Positions 18,000 through 26,134 of a DNA stretch of 64,000 bases are shown one piece after another. The notes under the pieces were generated by a model. That model was given only the letters and a program-made list of their open reading frames with translations, had not been told where the DNA came from and ran no database searches. A program made the translations under genes and the position numbers. Each line of letters starts with the position of its first letter. Positions within the stretch are counted from its first letter, which is position 1. This DNA comes from an uncultured Bacteroidia bacterium (GTDB lineage Bacteria > Bacteroidota > Bacteroidia > NS11-12g > UBA9320): the NCBI GenBank assembly GCA_943787465.1, contig CALSMN010000006.1, positions 1-64,000 on the forward strand. The letters run 5' to 3'.

Positions 18000-20156
18000 C
18001 TATTTTAAACTATATATACGTTCTATAATATCTACCACTTTCATGCCCTCTAATGCATTTGTGGAAATGGATTTCCTGTTTTTAATAACATCTACTACAT
18101 TTTCAAAGATATAGGGATGATTATTTGCTGATCCTTTATACGAACCATAATCATTGGCAGGATTACTCGCTGGCAAGGATTGAAATGAATAATCTTTGAC
18201 ATTACAATACTCCACTTCATTCATATACTGACCACCTACTTTAATTGATCCGTTCTGAGCAATGACCGTGACGCTGCTTTCTAAGTTTGAATCCCAAACT
18301 GAAGAAGAATAATTGATACTACCCATACCCCCTTGAACAAATCTAAAATTTACTATTCCTGAATCTTCAAATTCTATACTGTGTTGGTGTGAAAAATTAC
18401 CAAATTTGGCTTGAATATCTTCAATGTCACCAAAGATCCAATACATTAAGTCTATAAAATGAGAAAACTGCGTGAATAACGTACCTCCGTCTAAATCATT
18501 GGTTCCTTTCCAGGGATGTTTCTGACCATCTTTAAAATAATAGCGATCGTCTCTGTTCCAATAACAATTGATTTGAACATTATAAATATCACCCATTTTT
18601 TTTGAGGAAACCATTTCCTTTAACCATATAGAAGGGGGAGAATATCTATTTTGCATTACGCAAAATATATTCTTATTAATGTTTAGAGATTTGAAGATAA
18701 GGTTTTCACATTTAGCTTTTGAAAGTCCCATGGGTTTTTCAACCACGACATGTTTGTTAAAGTCTAATGCTAAACTGGCATGTTCCGCATGTAAACCATT
18801 AGGGGTACATACACAAACAATTTCAATGTTGGGCTCTGCCTCAAACATTTGTTCTGGAGAGGAATAAAAGGGTACATGTATATCCTCTATTTCTAATGCA
18901 TTTTTATCCAATATATCACAGACTGCAATAAGCTCACACTCCTCATTTAGATTTACCATAGAAGCATGTCTTTTACCAATATGTCCCATGCCAATTACAC
19001 CAAATTTCACTTTACTCATAGCTGAAAAAAATTCTTTTACTTTACTAATTATGTACTGAAGTGTTTCATTGTCCATCTCTGTGTGTATCGGTAAGGATAA
19101 AACCTGTTCACATAATAATGCTGTGTTTATTAATCCTTCTCCTTCGTAATAATCGTGAAAAGCGACTTGTTTATACAAGGGTATAGGATAATATATCATC
19201 GAAGGAATATCAGCATCCTTTAAAAATTGTTGAAGTTTATCCCGTTTTGAATTTAAAACCCGGAGGGTATATTGATGGAATACATGCGTCGTATCGATGC
19301 ATGTATTTGGAATTACTAATCCAATGATATCCTTAAATGACTCATTGTAGGCAGTTGCAACTAAATTTCTTCGATGTGCAAAATCGTCTAACTCTTTTAA
19401 CTTCACTGATAATACCGCTGCCTGGATCCCATCCAATCTGGAATTCACTCCAATTCTATCATGTATATATTTTTGACTTTGACCATGATTAGCAATCATT
19501 GCTATTTTTTGAGCCAATTGATCATTATTGGTGAAGATAGCACCACCATCGCCAAAACAACCTAAATTTTTACTAGGGAAAAATGAAGTACAACCGATAT
19601 CACCTATGGTTCCCGTCTTTGAAGTTTTTCCATTTTTATGAGAATAATCACTTCCAATAGCTTGAGCATTATCCTCGATTACATACAAATGATGTTGGAT
19701 TGCAAAATCCATAATTTCATCCATAGGTGCCGATTGACCAAATAAATGAACAGGAACAATAGCCTTCGTCTTTGGTGTGATTACACGCTCTAATTTTGAA
19801 ATGGAAATATTGAAATTTTCTGAATCAACATCAACCATAATTGGAACTAGACCCAATAAACCAATTACTTCAGCCGTTGCTACATAGGTAAATGCTGGAA
19901 CAATAACTTCATCTCCTGGTTGAAGGTCTAATGCCATAAGTGCAATTTGTAATGCATCTGTTCCATTCGCTACGCCAATAACATGCTTTACCCCAAGGTA
20001 ATTAGCAAGTTGATTTTCAAAGCGCTTAACTGCAGGTCCTTTAATAAAATTAGAATTATCAATAACATCTGCTATAGCCTGATCAATTTCTGGCTTAAGT
20101 CTCAGGTATTGTGACTTTAAGTCTACCATCGCTATATTTTTACTGGAAACACTCAT
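18000..20156 (-). CDS. WbpE-like aminotransferase fused to WbpB/WlbA-like dehydrogenase
   Basis: The N-terminal half is a DegT/DnrJ/EryC1 aminotransferase of the WbpE type, with [15 protein letters not shown], the phosphate-binding [13 protein letters not shown] in [10 protein letters not shown] and the PLP lysine in [15 protein letters not shown]. The C-terminal half (from the internal ATG at 19019) is a Gfo/Idh/MocA oxidoreductase with [13 protein letters not shown] and the VEKPMG motif, like UDP-GlcNAcA 3-dehydrogenase. In Pseudomonas the two activities are separate but coupled through cofactor recycling. Here the halves meet with no linker at a seven-base homopolymer (19025-19031). Losing one base would give two genes with an ATGA overlap. 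I use the ATG at 20156, just after the cysQ stop; another lies at 20168. Confidence 0.8.
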   Translation of the reverse strand: MSVSSKNIAMVDLKSQYLRLKPEIDQAIADVIDNSNFIKGPAVKRFENQLANYLGVKHVIGVANGTDALQIALMALDLQPGDEVIVPAFTYVATAEVIGLLGLVPIMVDVDSENFNISISKLERVITPKTKAIVPVHLFGQSAPMDEIMDFAIQHHLYVIEDNAQAIGSDYSHKNGKTSKTGTIGDIGCTSFFPSKNLGCFGDGGAIFTNNDQLAQKIAMIANHGQSQKYIHDRIGVNSRLDGIQAAVLSVKLKELDDFAHRRNLVATAYNESFKDIIGLVIPNTCIDTTHVFHQYTLRVLNSKRDKLQQFLKDADIPSMIYYPIPLYKQVAFHDYYEGEGLINTALLCEQVLSLPIHTEMDNETLQYIISKVKEFFSAMSKVKFGVIGMGHIGKRHASMVNLNEECELIAVCDILDKNALEIEDIHVPFYSSPEQMFEAEPNIEIVCVCTPNGLHAEHASLALDFNKHVVVEKPMGLSKAKCENLIFKSLNINKNIFCVMQNRYSPPSIWLKEMVSSKKMGDIYNVQINCYWNRDDRYYFKDGQKHPWKGTNDLDGGTLFTQFSHFIDLMYWIFGDIEDIQAKFGNFSHQHSIEFEDSGIVNFRFVQGGMGSINYSSSVWDSNLESSVTVIAQNGSIKVGGQYMNEVEYCNVKDYSFQSLPASNPANDYGSYKGSANNHPYIFENVVDVIKNRKSISTNALEGMKVVDIIERIYSLK

Positions 20157-20157
20157 T

Positions 20158-20952
20158 TTAATATGCAATAAATGCTGGGTTGTATAAATTTTCTTTGTTG
20201 TAGCTTAAAGGAACTGTAGGTTGATGAGTATATGAAATTTCATGAATTTGATACCCAAGCGAACGAAGGATAGCATCTGCAGCTGCTGTATCCCACTCCA
20301 TACAAGGAGAGAATCGGGGATATAAATCTGCCTTATTTTCGACTAAAGCCATAAACTTAATGGCACTACCTATCCTATTTATATGTCCTACTGATATTTT
20401 ATTAACAAAGGTATCAAATCTTGGATTTCTATTGTTTTTGGAGGCGATTATTCGGATAGATTCTTGTTCAATGAGGGATTGATAACTGGACGTTGTATTT
20501 TGATTTAAAAAAATTTCGTTATCGCCAATAACACATTTGGCATACCCCAATTTAGGACCTCCTATATAAATTTTATTTTCAACGGGAACACTGATCACTC
20601 CCAAAACAGGTTGGTTGTTCTCCATGAGGGCAATATTTATGGTAAAATTTCCATTTTGATTTATAAACTCGCGAGTACCATCCAATGGATCTATCAGCCA
20701 GTAATTTATCCATGATTTTCGCTCATCATATTCAATTGCATACCCTTCTTCACTAAGTATCGGAATACCTGTATCACTTAATGCAGAAGTGATCAAATCA
20801 TGCGATAAAAGGTCAGCACGTGTAACTGGTGATTCATCTGACTTTAATGTAACAGAGAAATCACCATTTTCATAAATATGCATCATTTGGATATTGATGT
20901 CTCGTACTGTTTCAAGCAATATATTTTCAAGATATCGATTCCCTAACACCAA
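20158..20952 (-). CDS. cysQ: 3'(2'),5'-bisphosphate nucleotidase
   Basis: This 264-residue member of the inositol monophosphatase superfamily removes a phosphate from PAP, the by-product of sulfate activation and sulfotransfer. The metal-binding motif DPLDGTREFI is at residues 88-97, preceded by SPVTRAD (41-47) and LSEEG (67-71); MEWDTAAADAIL provides the last metal ligand. It is embedded in the capsule operon, 2 bases from rfbB, and its stop touches the next gene. In polysaccharide loci cysQ can go with sulfated glycans, but no sulfotransferase is seen here, so it may simply be a resident gene. Confidence 0.9.
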   Translation of the reverse strand: MVLGNRYLENILLETVRDINIQMMHIYENGDFSVTLKSDESPVTRADLLSHDLITSALSDTGIPILSEEGYAIEYDERKSWINYWLIDPLDGTREFINQNGNFTINIALMENNQPVLGVISVPVENKIYIGGPKLGYAKCVIGDNEIFLNQNTTSSYQSLIEQESIRIIASKNNRNPRFDTFVNKISVGHINRIGSAIKFMALVENKADLYPRFSPCMEWDTAAADAILRSLGYQIHEISYTHQPTVPLSYNKENLYNPAFIAY

Positions 20953-20954
20953 AA

Positions 20955-22001
20955 CTAAGCATACATTTTATCATAATATTTTTGATATTCTCCACTGGTA
21001 ACATTTTCGAGCCAATTCTTATTTGAAAAGAACCAATCTATGGTTTTTGCAAGTCCTTCTTCAAATTGTAAGCTTGGAACCCAACCCAACTCATCCTTCA
21101 ATTTGGAAGCATCTATGGCATATCTCAAATCATGACCTGCTCTATCTTGGACATACGTGATTAATTTTTCAGATTGACCCACTGGATTTTGTAACTTCTC
21201 ATCTACTAACTTACACAACAACTTTACTAAATCAATATTCGTCCACTCATTATGACCACCAATATTATAGGTATCCCCTATTTTACCTCTGGAGAATATG
21301 GTTGATATTGCTTGTGCGTGATCTTTCACAAAGAGCCAATCTCTTACATTTAAACCTGCACCATATACAGGAAGTGATTTTTGATGAATGATATTATTTA
21401 TCATCAGTGGTATTAATTTTTCTGGAAAATGATTAGGGCCATAATTATTGGAACAGTTGCTTATAATTACGGGTAATCCATAGGTGTGGAAATAAGCTCT
21501 TACAAAATGATCGCTACTAGCTTTAGATGCTGAATATGGACTTCTAGGGTCATAGGCTGTGTCCTCATAAAAAAATCCTGTTTCGCCTAAAGAGCCATAT
21601 ACCTCATCGGTACTCACATGATAGAATAATTTATCGTTTAAATCATCACCCCAACATTCTTTTGCAGCTTGTAGAAGGTTTACCGTACCAATCACATTGG
21701 TTTGAACAAAAGCTAAAGGATCCTTAATACTTCGATCGACATGGCTTTCTGCTGCTAAATGAACAATATGAGTGATATTATTTTCTTTAATGACACCTCT
21801 AACCCCTACTAGATCAATAATATCTTGATGTATAAAAGTATAGTTAGGATGATTTTCGATGTCGGTTAAGTTTTCTAAATTTCCTGCATAGGTAAGTGCA
21901 TCTAAATTGATAATTTTATCCTCTTTAAAAGTTTCTAAAAATAATCGAACTACGTGAGAACCAATAAATCCTGCACCTCCTGTAATTAAAATGTTTTTCA
22001 T
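20955..22001 (-). CDS. rfbB: dTDP-glucose 4,6-dehydratase
   Basis: This 348-residue extended SDR converts dTDP-glucose to dTDP-4-keto-6-deoxyglucose. The NAD-binding motif GGAGFIGSHV is at residues 8-17, the STDEVYGSL segment gives the catalytic Thr/Asp/Glu, and YSASKASSDH holds the Tyr and Lys of the active site. Length and motifs are complete. It works with rfbA (17129-17998). The genes rfbB, cysQ, the fusion and rfbA are separated by 0-3 bases and form one transcription unit. Confidence 0.95.
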   Translation of the reverse strand: MKNILITGGAGFIGSHVVRLFLETFKEDKIINLDALTYAGNLENLTDIENHPNYTFIHQDIIDLVGVRGVIKENNITHIVHLAAESHVDRSIKDPLAFVQTNVIGTVNLLQAAKECWGDDLNDKLFYHVSTDEVYGSLGETGFFYEDTAYDPRSPYSASKASSDHFVRAYFHTYGLPVIISNCSNNYGPNHFPEKLIPLMINNIIHQKSLPVYGAGLNVRDWLFVKDHAQAISTIFSRGKIGDTYNIGGHNEWTNIDLVKLLCKLVDEKLQNPVGQSEKLITYVQDRAGHDLRYAIDASKLKDELGWVPSLQFEEGLAKTIDWFFSNKNWLENVTSGEYQKYYDKMYA

Positions 22002-22080
22002 GTTTATTTTTTGATAGAACCTAGATACAGCTTCGCCACTTCAGTCACAATGCTGTTAAAAAATTTTCACTAAAATAGGA

Positions 22081-22611
22081 TTATTTACTCCATAAAAGTA
22101 AATAATCTGGATATTCTTCCGTGAATTTTTCTTCCGAATATTCTGAAGATTGGTAATTCACAAACCTGATTTTTTTATTTATCGTTTTTTCGACTTTTTG
22201 GACCACATTGTATAAATAATTTTTATCAATATCTCCCACAAAAATGAGGTCTATCACCTCACTATTTAACCCTTTTGCAAGTTGACCAACCAGAAATACA
22301 TGCTGGAGTTCGCCCAAATTATCAATGATTTTTTCAATAATGGTATCCAACCCTGTAATCTTTAAGAGAATATTATGAATATCCATAAACAGAGGATGAT
22401 TTGAATCTGCTTGGAAATACTTTTTATTTCCAACAATGTTGGACTTTAATAAACCCGCTTCTTCAAATTTGTTAAGTTCTACTCGGATACCGTTGGTGGA
22501 CTCACCAAATTCTGATTCTAAACTCCGCAAGTAGGAAGTGTTACTGCTATTCAAAAAGAACTTTAGTAGCAGCTTAATTTTAGTTTTCGAAGAAATTAGT
22601 GCGTCAATCAT
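22081..22611 (-). CDS. Winged-helix regulator with degenerate nucleotidyltransferase-like domain
   Basis: This 176-residue protein starts with an ArsR-like winged helix (residues 1-75; LRSLESEFGESTNGIRVELNKFEEAGLL is the helix-turn-helix and following helix, cited here in pieces) and ends in a domain with the layout of MNT-type nucleotidyltransferases. The expected catalytic GS...DxD is altered: residues read VGQLAKGLNSEVIDLIFVG, with GQ instead of GS and a single Asp. It is therefore likely a DNA-binding regulator that has lost catalysis. It lies between the sugar dehydrogenase and rfbB. A 16-base palindrome covers its start codon, which suggests autoregulation. No ligand can be named. Confidence 0.75.
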   Translation of the reverse strand: MIDALISSKTKIKLLLKFFLNSSNTSYLRSLESEFGESTNGIRVELNKFEEAGLLKSNIVGNKKYFQADSNHPLFMDIHNILLKITGLDTIIEKIIDNLGELQHVFLVGQLAKGLNSEVIDLIFVGDIDKNYLYNVVQKVEKTINKKIRFVNYQSSEYSEEKFTEEYPDYLLLWSK

Positions 22612-22641
22612 TATCGATAATGAGTAACAAAATTACTCATT
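22608..22641. promoter_or_regulatory. Overlapping palindromes at the start of the winged-helix gene
   Basis: TCATTATCGATAATGA (22608-22623) is a perfect 16-base palindrome that covers the start codon (22609-22611) of the winged-helix regulator. It overlaps a second inverted repeat with 9-base arms, AATGAGTAA (22619-22627) and TTACTCATT (22633-22641), with a 5-base loop. The pair could be an operator for autoregulation or alternative RNA hairpins that hide the start of translation. Role is inferred. Confidence 0.5.
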
Positions 22642-22652
22642 TTTTATAAAAT

Positions 22653-23966
22653 TTATAATCTTCCATCAATATTTTCCTTCGGTAATGCTGATTTAACATC
22701 AAAGACTACACCCGAATCACCTACTAAATCTCTAATATCCATAGATAAAAACTGATGATGGGAAACAGCTAAAATAACTGCAGAATAAATACCTTCTGGC
22801 TTTTCAATCATCTCAATTCCATACTCATGCATCACTTCTTGATGACTCACCCATGGATCGTATACGGATACTTCTGTTCCAAATTCTTTGAATTCATTAA
22901 CAATATCTACAACTCCAGAATTTCGAATATCGGGACAGTTCTCTTTAAAGGTAATTCCAAGTATAAGTACACGTGCTGATCGAATCACATGGTTTTTATT
23001 GATTAGCATTTTAACTACTTTGTTGGCTACAAATGCTCCCATATTTTCATTGATTCTTCTTCCAGAGAGAATTACTTCAGGATAATATCCCAATTGTTGA
23101 GCCTTGTGCGTTAAGTAATAGGGATCAACAGAAATACAATGCCCTCCAACTAGTCCCGGTCTGAATGGTAAAAAATTCCATTTAGAACCAGCTGCTTCAA
23201 GAACTTCTAAAGTATCTATTCCAATCCTATCAAAAATTAAAGCCAACTCATTTACAAAAGAAATATTCAGATCGCGTTGACAATTCTCTATCACTTTAGA
23301 TCCTTCAGCAACCTTAATAGAGGAAGCTTTAAATGTTCCTGCAGTAATGATTGACTGGTACAATTGATCTACTAGTTCTGCAACCTCAATGGTTGAACCG
23401 CTAGTTACTTTTTTTATTTTAGTCACCGTATGCACTTTATCCCCAGGGTTAATTCGCTCGGGAGAATAACCACAATAGAAATCTGTGTTGTATACTAAAC
23501 CGCTTCCTTGCTCTAAAACCGGAACACACACCTCTTCTGTACATCCAGGAAAAACAGTAGACTCGTAGATAACAATATCATCTTTTTTCAGAATTTGACT
23601 GATTGCATGGCTTGATTTTTCTAAAGGACCAAGATCTGGCCTTTTATTTTGATCTATGGGTGTAGGCACTGTGACAATGTAAATAGTACAATCCGACAAA
23701 TCAAGAATGTTATCCGTGTAAGTTAACTGGGTAGCCGATAACAAGCCAGCCTTATCCACCTCTAATGTAGAATCTATTCCAGAACGAAGTGAATCAATTC
23801 TAGACGTATTAATATCATAACCAAGGGTCACGTACTTTTTACCAAATTCAACGGCAAGAGGAAGTCCTACATAGCCCAACCCAATGATGCCGATTTTTTG
23901 ATTTTCTAATGATTTCAATTTTTTTTCTAATTTGATATTCCTAGAGTTATTATAATAATCGTGCAA
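22653..23966 (-). CDS. UDP-N-acetylhexosamine 6-dehydrogenase (TviB/WbpO/WbpA type)
   Basis: This 437-residue enzyme oxidises C6 of UDP-GlcNAc or UDP-GalNAc twice to the uronic acid, using NAD. The Rossmann motif IGLGYVGLPLAVEFGKKY and the following GYDINTSRID are typical of TviB/WbpO. The catalytic cysteine is in GLVGGHCISVDPYYL, and ESTVFPGCTEEVC and YSPERINPGD are the usual substrate-binding segments. Its product would feed the WbpB/WbpE-like fusion to give a 3-amino uronic acid. WbpD and WbpI homologues are not visible, so the final sugar is unknown. Confidence 0.9.
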   Translation of the reverse strand: MHDYYNNSRNIKLEKKLKSLENQKIGIIGLGYVGLPLAVEFGKKYVTLGYDINTSRIDSLRSGIDSTLEVDKAGLLSATQLTYTDNILDLSDCTIYIVTVPTPIDQNKRPDLGPLEKSSHAISQILKKDDIVIYESTVFPGCTEEVCVPVLEQGSGLVYNTDFYCGYSPERINPGDKVHTVTKIKKVTSGSTIEVAELVDQLYQSIITAGTFKASSIKVAEGSKVIENCQRDLNISFVNELALIFDRIGIDTLEVLEAAGSKWNFLPFRPGLVGGHCISVDPYYLTHKAQQLGYYPEVILSGRRINENMGAFVANKVVKMLINKNHVIRSARVLILGITFKENCPDIRNSGVVDIVNEFKEFGTEVSVYDPWVSHQEVMHEYGIEMIEKPEGIYSAVILAVSHHQFLSMDIRDLVGDSGVVFDVKSALPKENIDGRL

Positions 23967-24022
23967 ATTTAGGATTAATTGAATAATTCAACCATTGATT
24001 GTCTAAAATTAAGTAATTCATA

Positions 24023-24532
24023 TTATTCGTTTTTTCTAAAAACATGATAGGGTAATTCCACTTTTATGCTTTGTCCTAATGTTTCAAAACTTACAAGAAA
24101 ACAACTTTCGTTATTCCTTCTAAGTATATCTACTAATTGCCCTTTAAGTGGGCCCTCATCTACCATTACTTGATTTCCTACCTCAAAATCATCGGGTGTA
24201 TGAATGGTCTCTAAAGAATAGCCTGATTCCAGAATGGTATGAATCACTTGTATCTCTTTTTCTTTTACAGTAGCATCTTGACCATTGTACCTAAGATAAG
24301 CAACTACTCCTGTTGTTTCTAGAATTTCATCGCGTTGAGTCGAAGTGGGTTTAACAAACAAATACCCATTAAATAGGGGAAACTCTACCCATTTTTTTCG
24401 ATCACTCCATTGCCTTAGTTTTTTGGTTAAAGGTAAAAAAACCGCTATTCCTTCTTTCTTTAATCGATCGAATACCTTTTTTTCTTGCCGACTAGCAACA
24501 TAGATCACTTTCCACTGCAAATCCTGACTCAT
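24023..24532 (-). CDS. UpxY-family transcription antiterminator (NusG-like)
   Basis: This 169-residue protein combines a NusG N-terminal domain (WKVIYVASRQEKKVFDRLKK, FPLFNGYLFVK) with a KOW domain near residues 118-145 (FEVGNQVMVDEGPLKGQLVDI). Such UpxY proteins bind RNA polymerase at the leader of a capsule operon and let it read through the long locus. It is the most upstream minus-strand gene of the capsule region and all genes down to position 1 lie in its direction, so it fits the Bacteroides arrangement. No UpxZ homologue is seen. Confidence 0.88.
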   Translation of the reverse strand: MSQDLQWKVIYVASRQEKKVFDRLKKEGIAVFLPLTKKLRQWSDRKKWVEFPLFNGYLFVKPTSTQRDEILETTGVVAYLRYNGQDATVKEKEIQVIHTILESGYSLETIHTPDDFEVGNQVMVDEGPLKGQLVDILRRNNESCFLVSFETLGQSIKVELPYHVFRKNE

Positions 24533-24545
24533 ACCTATGAAATCT

Positions 24546-24561
24546 GTTTACCCAAGTAAAC
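24546..24561. promoter_or_regulatory. Short perfect inverted repeat upstream of upxY
   Basis: GTTTACCCAAGTAAAC has 6-base arms and a 4-base loop. It lies between the stop of the peptide transporter gene and the UpxY start (14 bases away). It could be a leader or operator element, or part of a weak terminator. The sequence alone does not decide. Confidence 0.3.
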
Positions 24562-24580
24562 CGATGATTTATTTTTTAAA

Positions 24581-26089
24581 CTATTCTACGCCGTGCATTA
24601 ACTTCTTGATGGGTTTATTTAAAATAGCTATCAAAATAGCTATTCCAATTAAAACAAATCCAATAGTAGAGAACACAGATAAATAATTGTTTAAACCAGC
24701 CTCAACTGATAAGGCTTTTTCTCCACCATGACCACCTGTGAATGCTGCAATTTTACCACCCACATAATTAGCAATTGCAAAACTTAGGAACCATGCACCC
24801 ATAGCTGTACCTGCCATTTTCTTTGGCGATAATTTAGTCACCATGGATAAACCAATAGGCGACAAAAATAATTCACCCGTTGTATGAAGTAATATACAAA
24901 AACTAAGTTAAAAGTGGAACTTGAAAAGACTCACTCACAAACTGAATCCTACTTGGGTAACCAGAAACCCAAGAGCTAACTGAATATTCCTAAAGAAAAT
25001 TTCATAGGTATACTAGGATTCTTACCCATTTTAGAAAGTTTCACCCACATAACTGAGAATATAGATCCAAAAACAATAATAAAAAATGGATTAAAAAACT
25101 GGGTCATACTTGCGGGCATTTCCCAGCCAAATATGGAACGATCTACATTTCTATCAGCAAATAGGGTTAACGAGGTGCCCGCTTGTTCAAAACAAGCCCA
25201 AAAAGCAATATTAATAATCATAAAAATGATTAGAGCAATCATTCTATCCTTCCAAATTACAGTGCCTTCTTGTTTATCTTCTTTAATTCCTGCCATAATC
25301 ATCGAATAGAGATTCCAATAAATAAGGTAAGTAATATATATCCATCCATTGATTGTTTTGTATCAACAAATAACAAAGTGGAATTAAAGCTAAAGAACCC
25401 ACCGTAATAACTTGTACCCAATTGAAAGGTCCAAGTATTTTTTGTTTTCCTTCGTCTGTAATTTCAAGTCCGGGTGCTGCTGCGTAGTTAGCTCTACCTA
25501 ACCAAAAAATGAGTAAACCTGCAAGCATACCAATACCAGCCAAACCAAAGCCGTATTTGAAACCATAAGTCTCTCCAACAAAAGCAACAACTGTGGTTGC
25601 AAGCAAAGCACCTATATTGATACCAATGTAAAATATAGTGAATCCAGAATCTCTTCTTGGATCATTGTCTCGATATAATTTTCCAACGATGGTAGAGATA
25701 TTGGCTTTAAAATAACCATTCCCGATGATTAATGCTCCCATACCAATGAGCATGAGATGCTCTGAACCGCCAATGATGATAAATTCTCCAATAGCCATGA
25801 GTATAGCTCCTAATAATACTGCATATCTGTATCCTAAAAAACGATCTGCCATTTTACCTCCTAAAATTGGGGCAGCGTATACCAATCCAGTGTAGGCACC
25901 ATAGATAAGTGATGCTTCTGAATCTCCCATCATTAACGATTTTACTAAAAATAGCGTCAATAATGTCCTCATTCCATAATAGCAAAATCTTTCCCACATT
26001 TCTGAGAAAAATAACGTCATTAATCCTCTGGGTTGTCCTTCATTTTGATTGATGTTCATAGAGTTGTCTAAAGTTTTTCCTTCGCTCAT
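24581..26089 (-). pseudogene. POT-family proton/peptide symporter, many frameshifts
   Basis: This gene encodes an inner-membrane di/tripeptide transporter of the POT (PTR2) family. The first piece (25283-26089) has the signature region SEMWERFCYYGMRTLLTLFL, GGKMADRFLGYR and ISTIVGKLY. The second (24976-25302) has ACFEQAGTSLTLFADRN, a hallmark helix, and the third (24581-24865) has SPIGLSMVTKLSPKKMAGTAM. Frames change near 25300-25330 and several times in 24866-24980; the intervening sequence can be read in alternate frames as POT protein (TQVGF, SFQVPLLT, LLHTTGEL). Single-base losses explain each break. With dipeptidyl peptidase IV upstream, a peptide-use operon is likely. Confidence 0.85.
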
Positions 26090-26134
26090 TTTTTTTATGA
26101 TTAAATTTTGGTAAAAATATAGTTAAATATTGAA

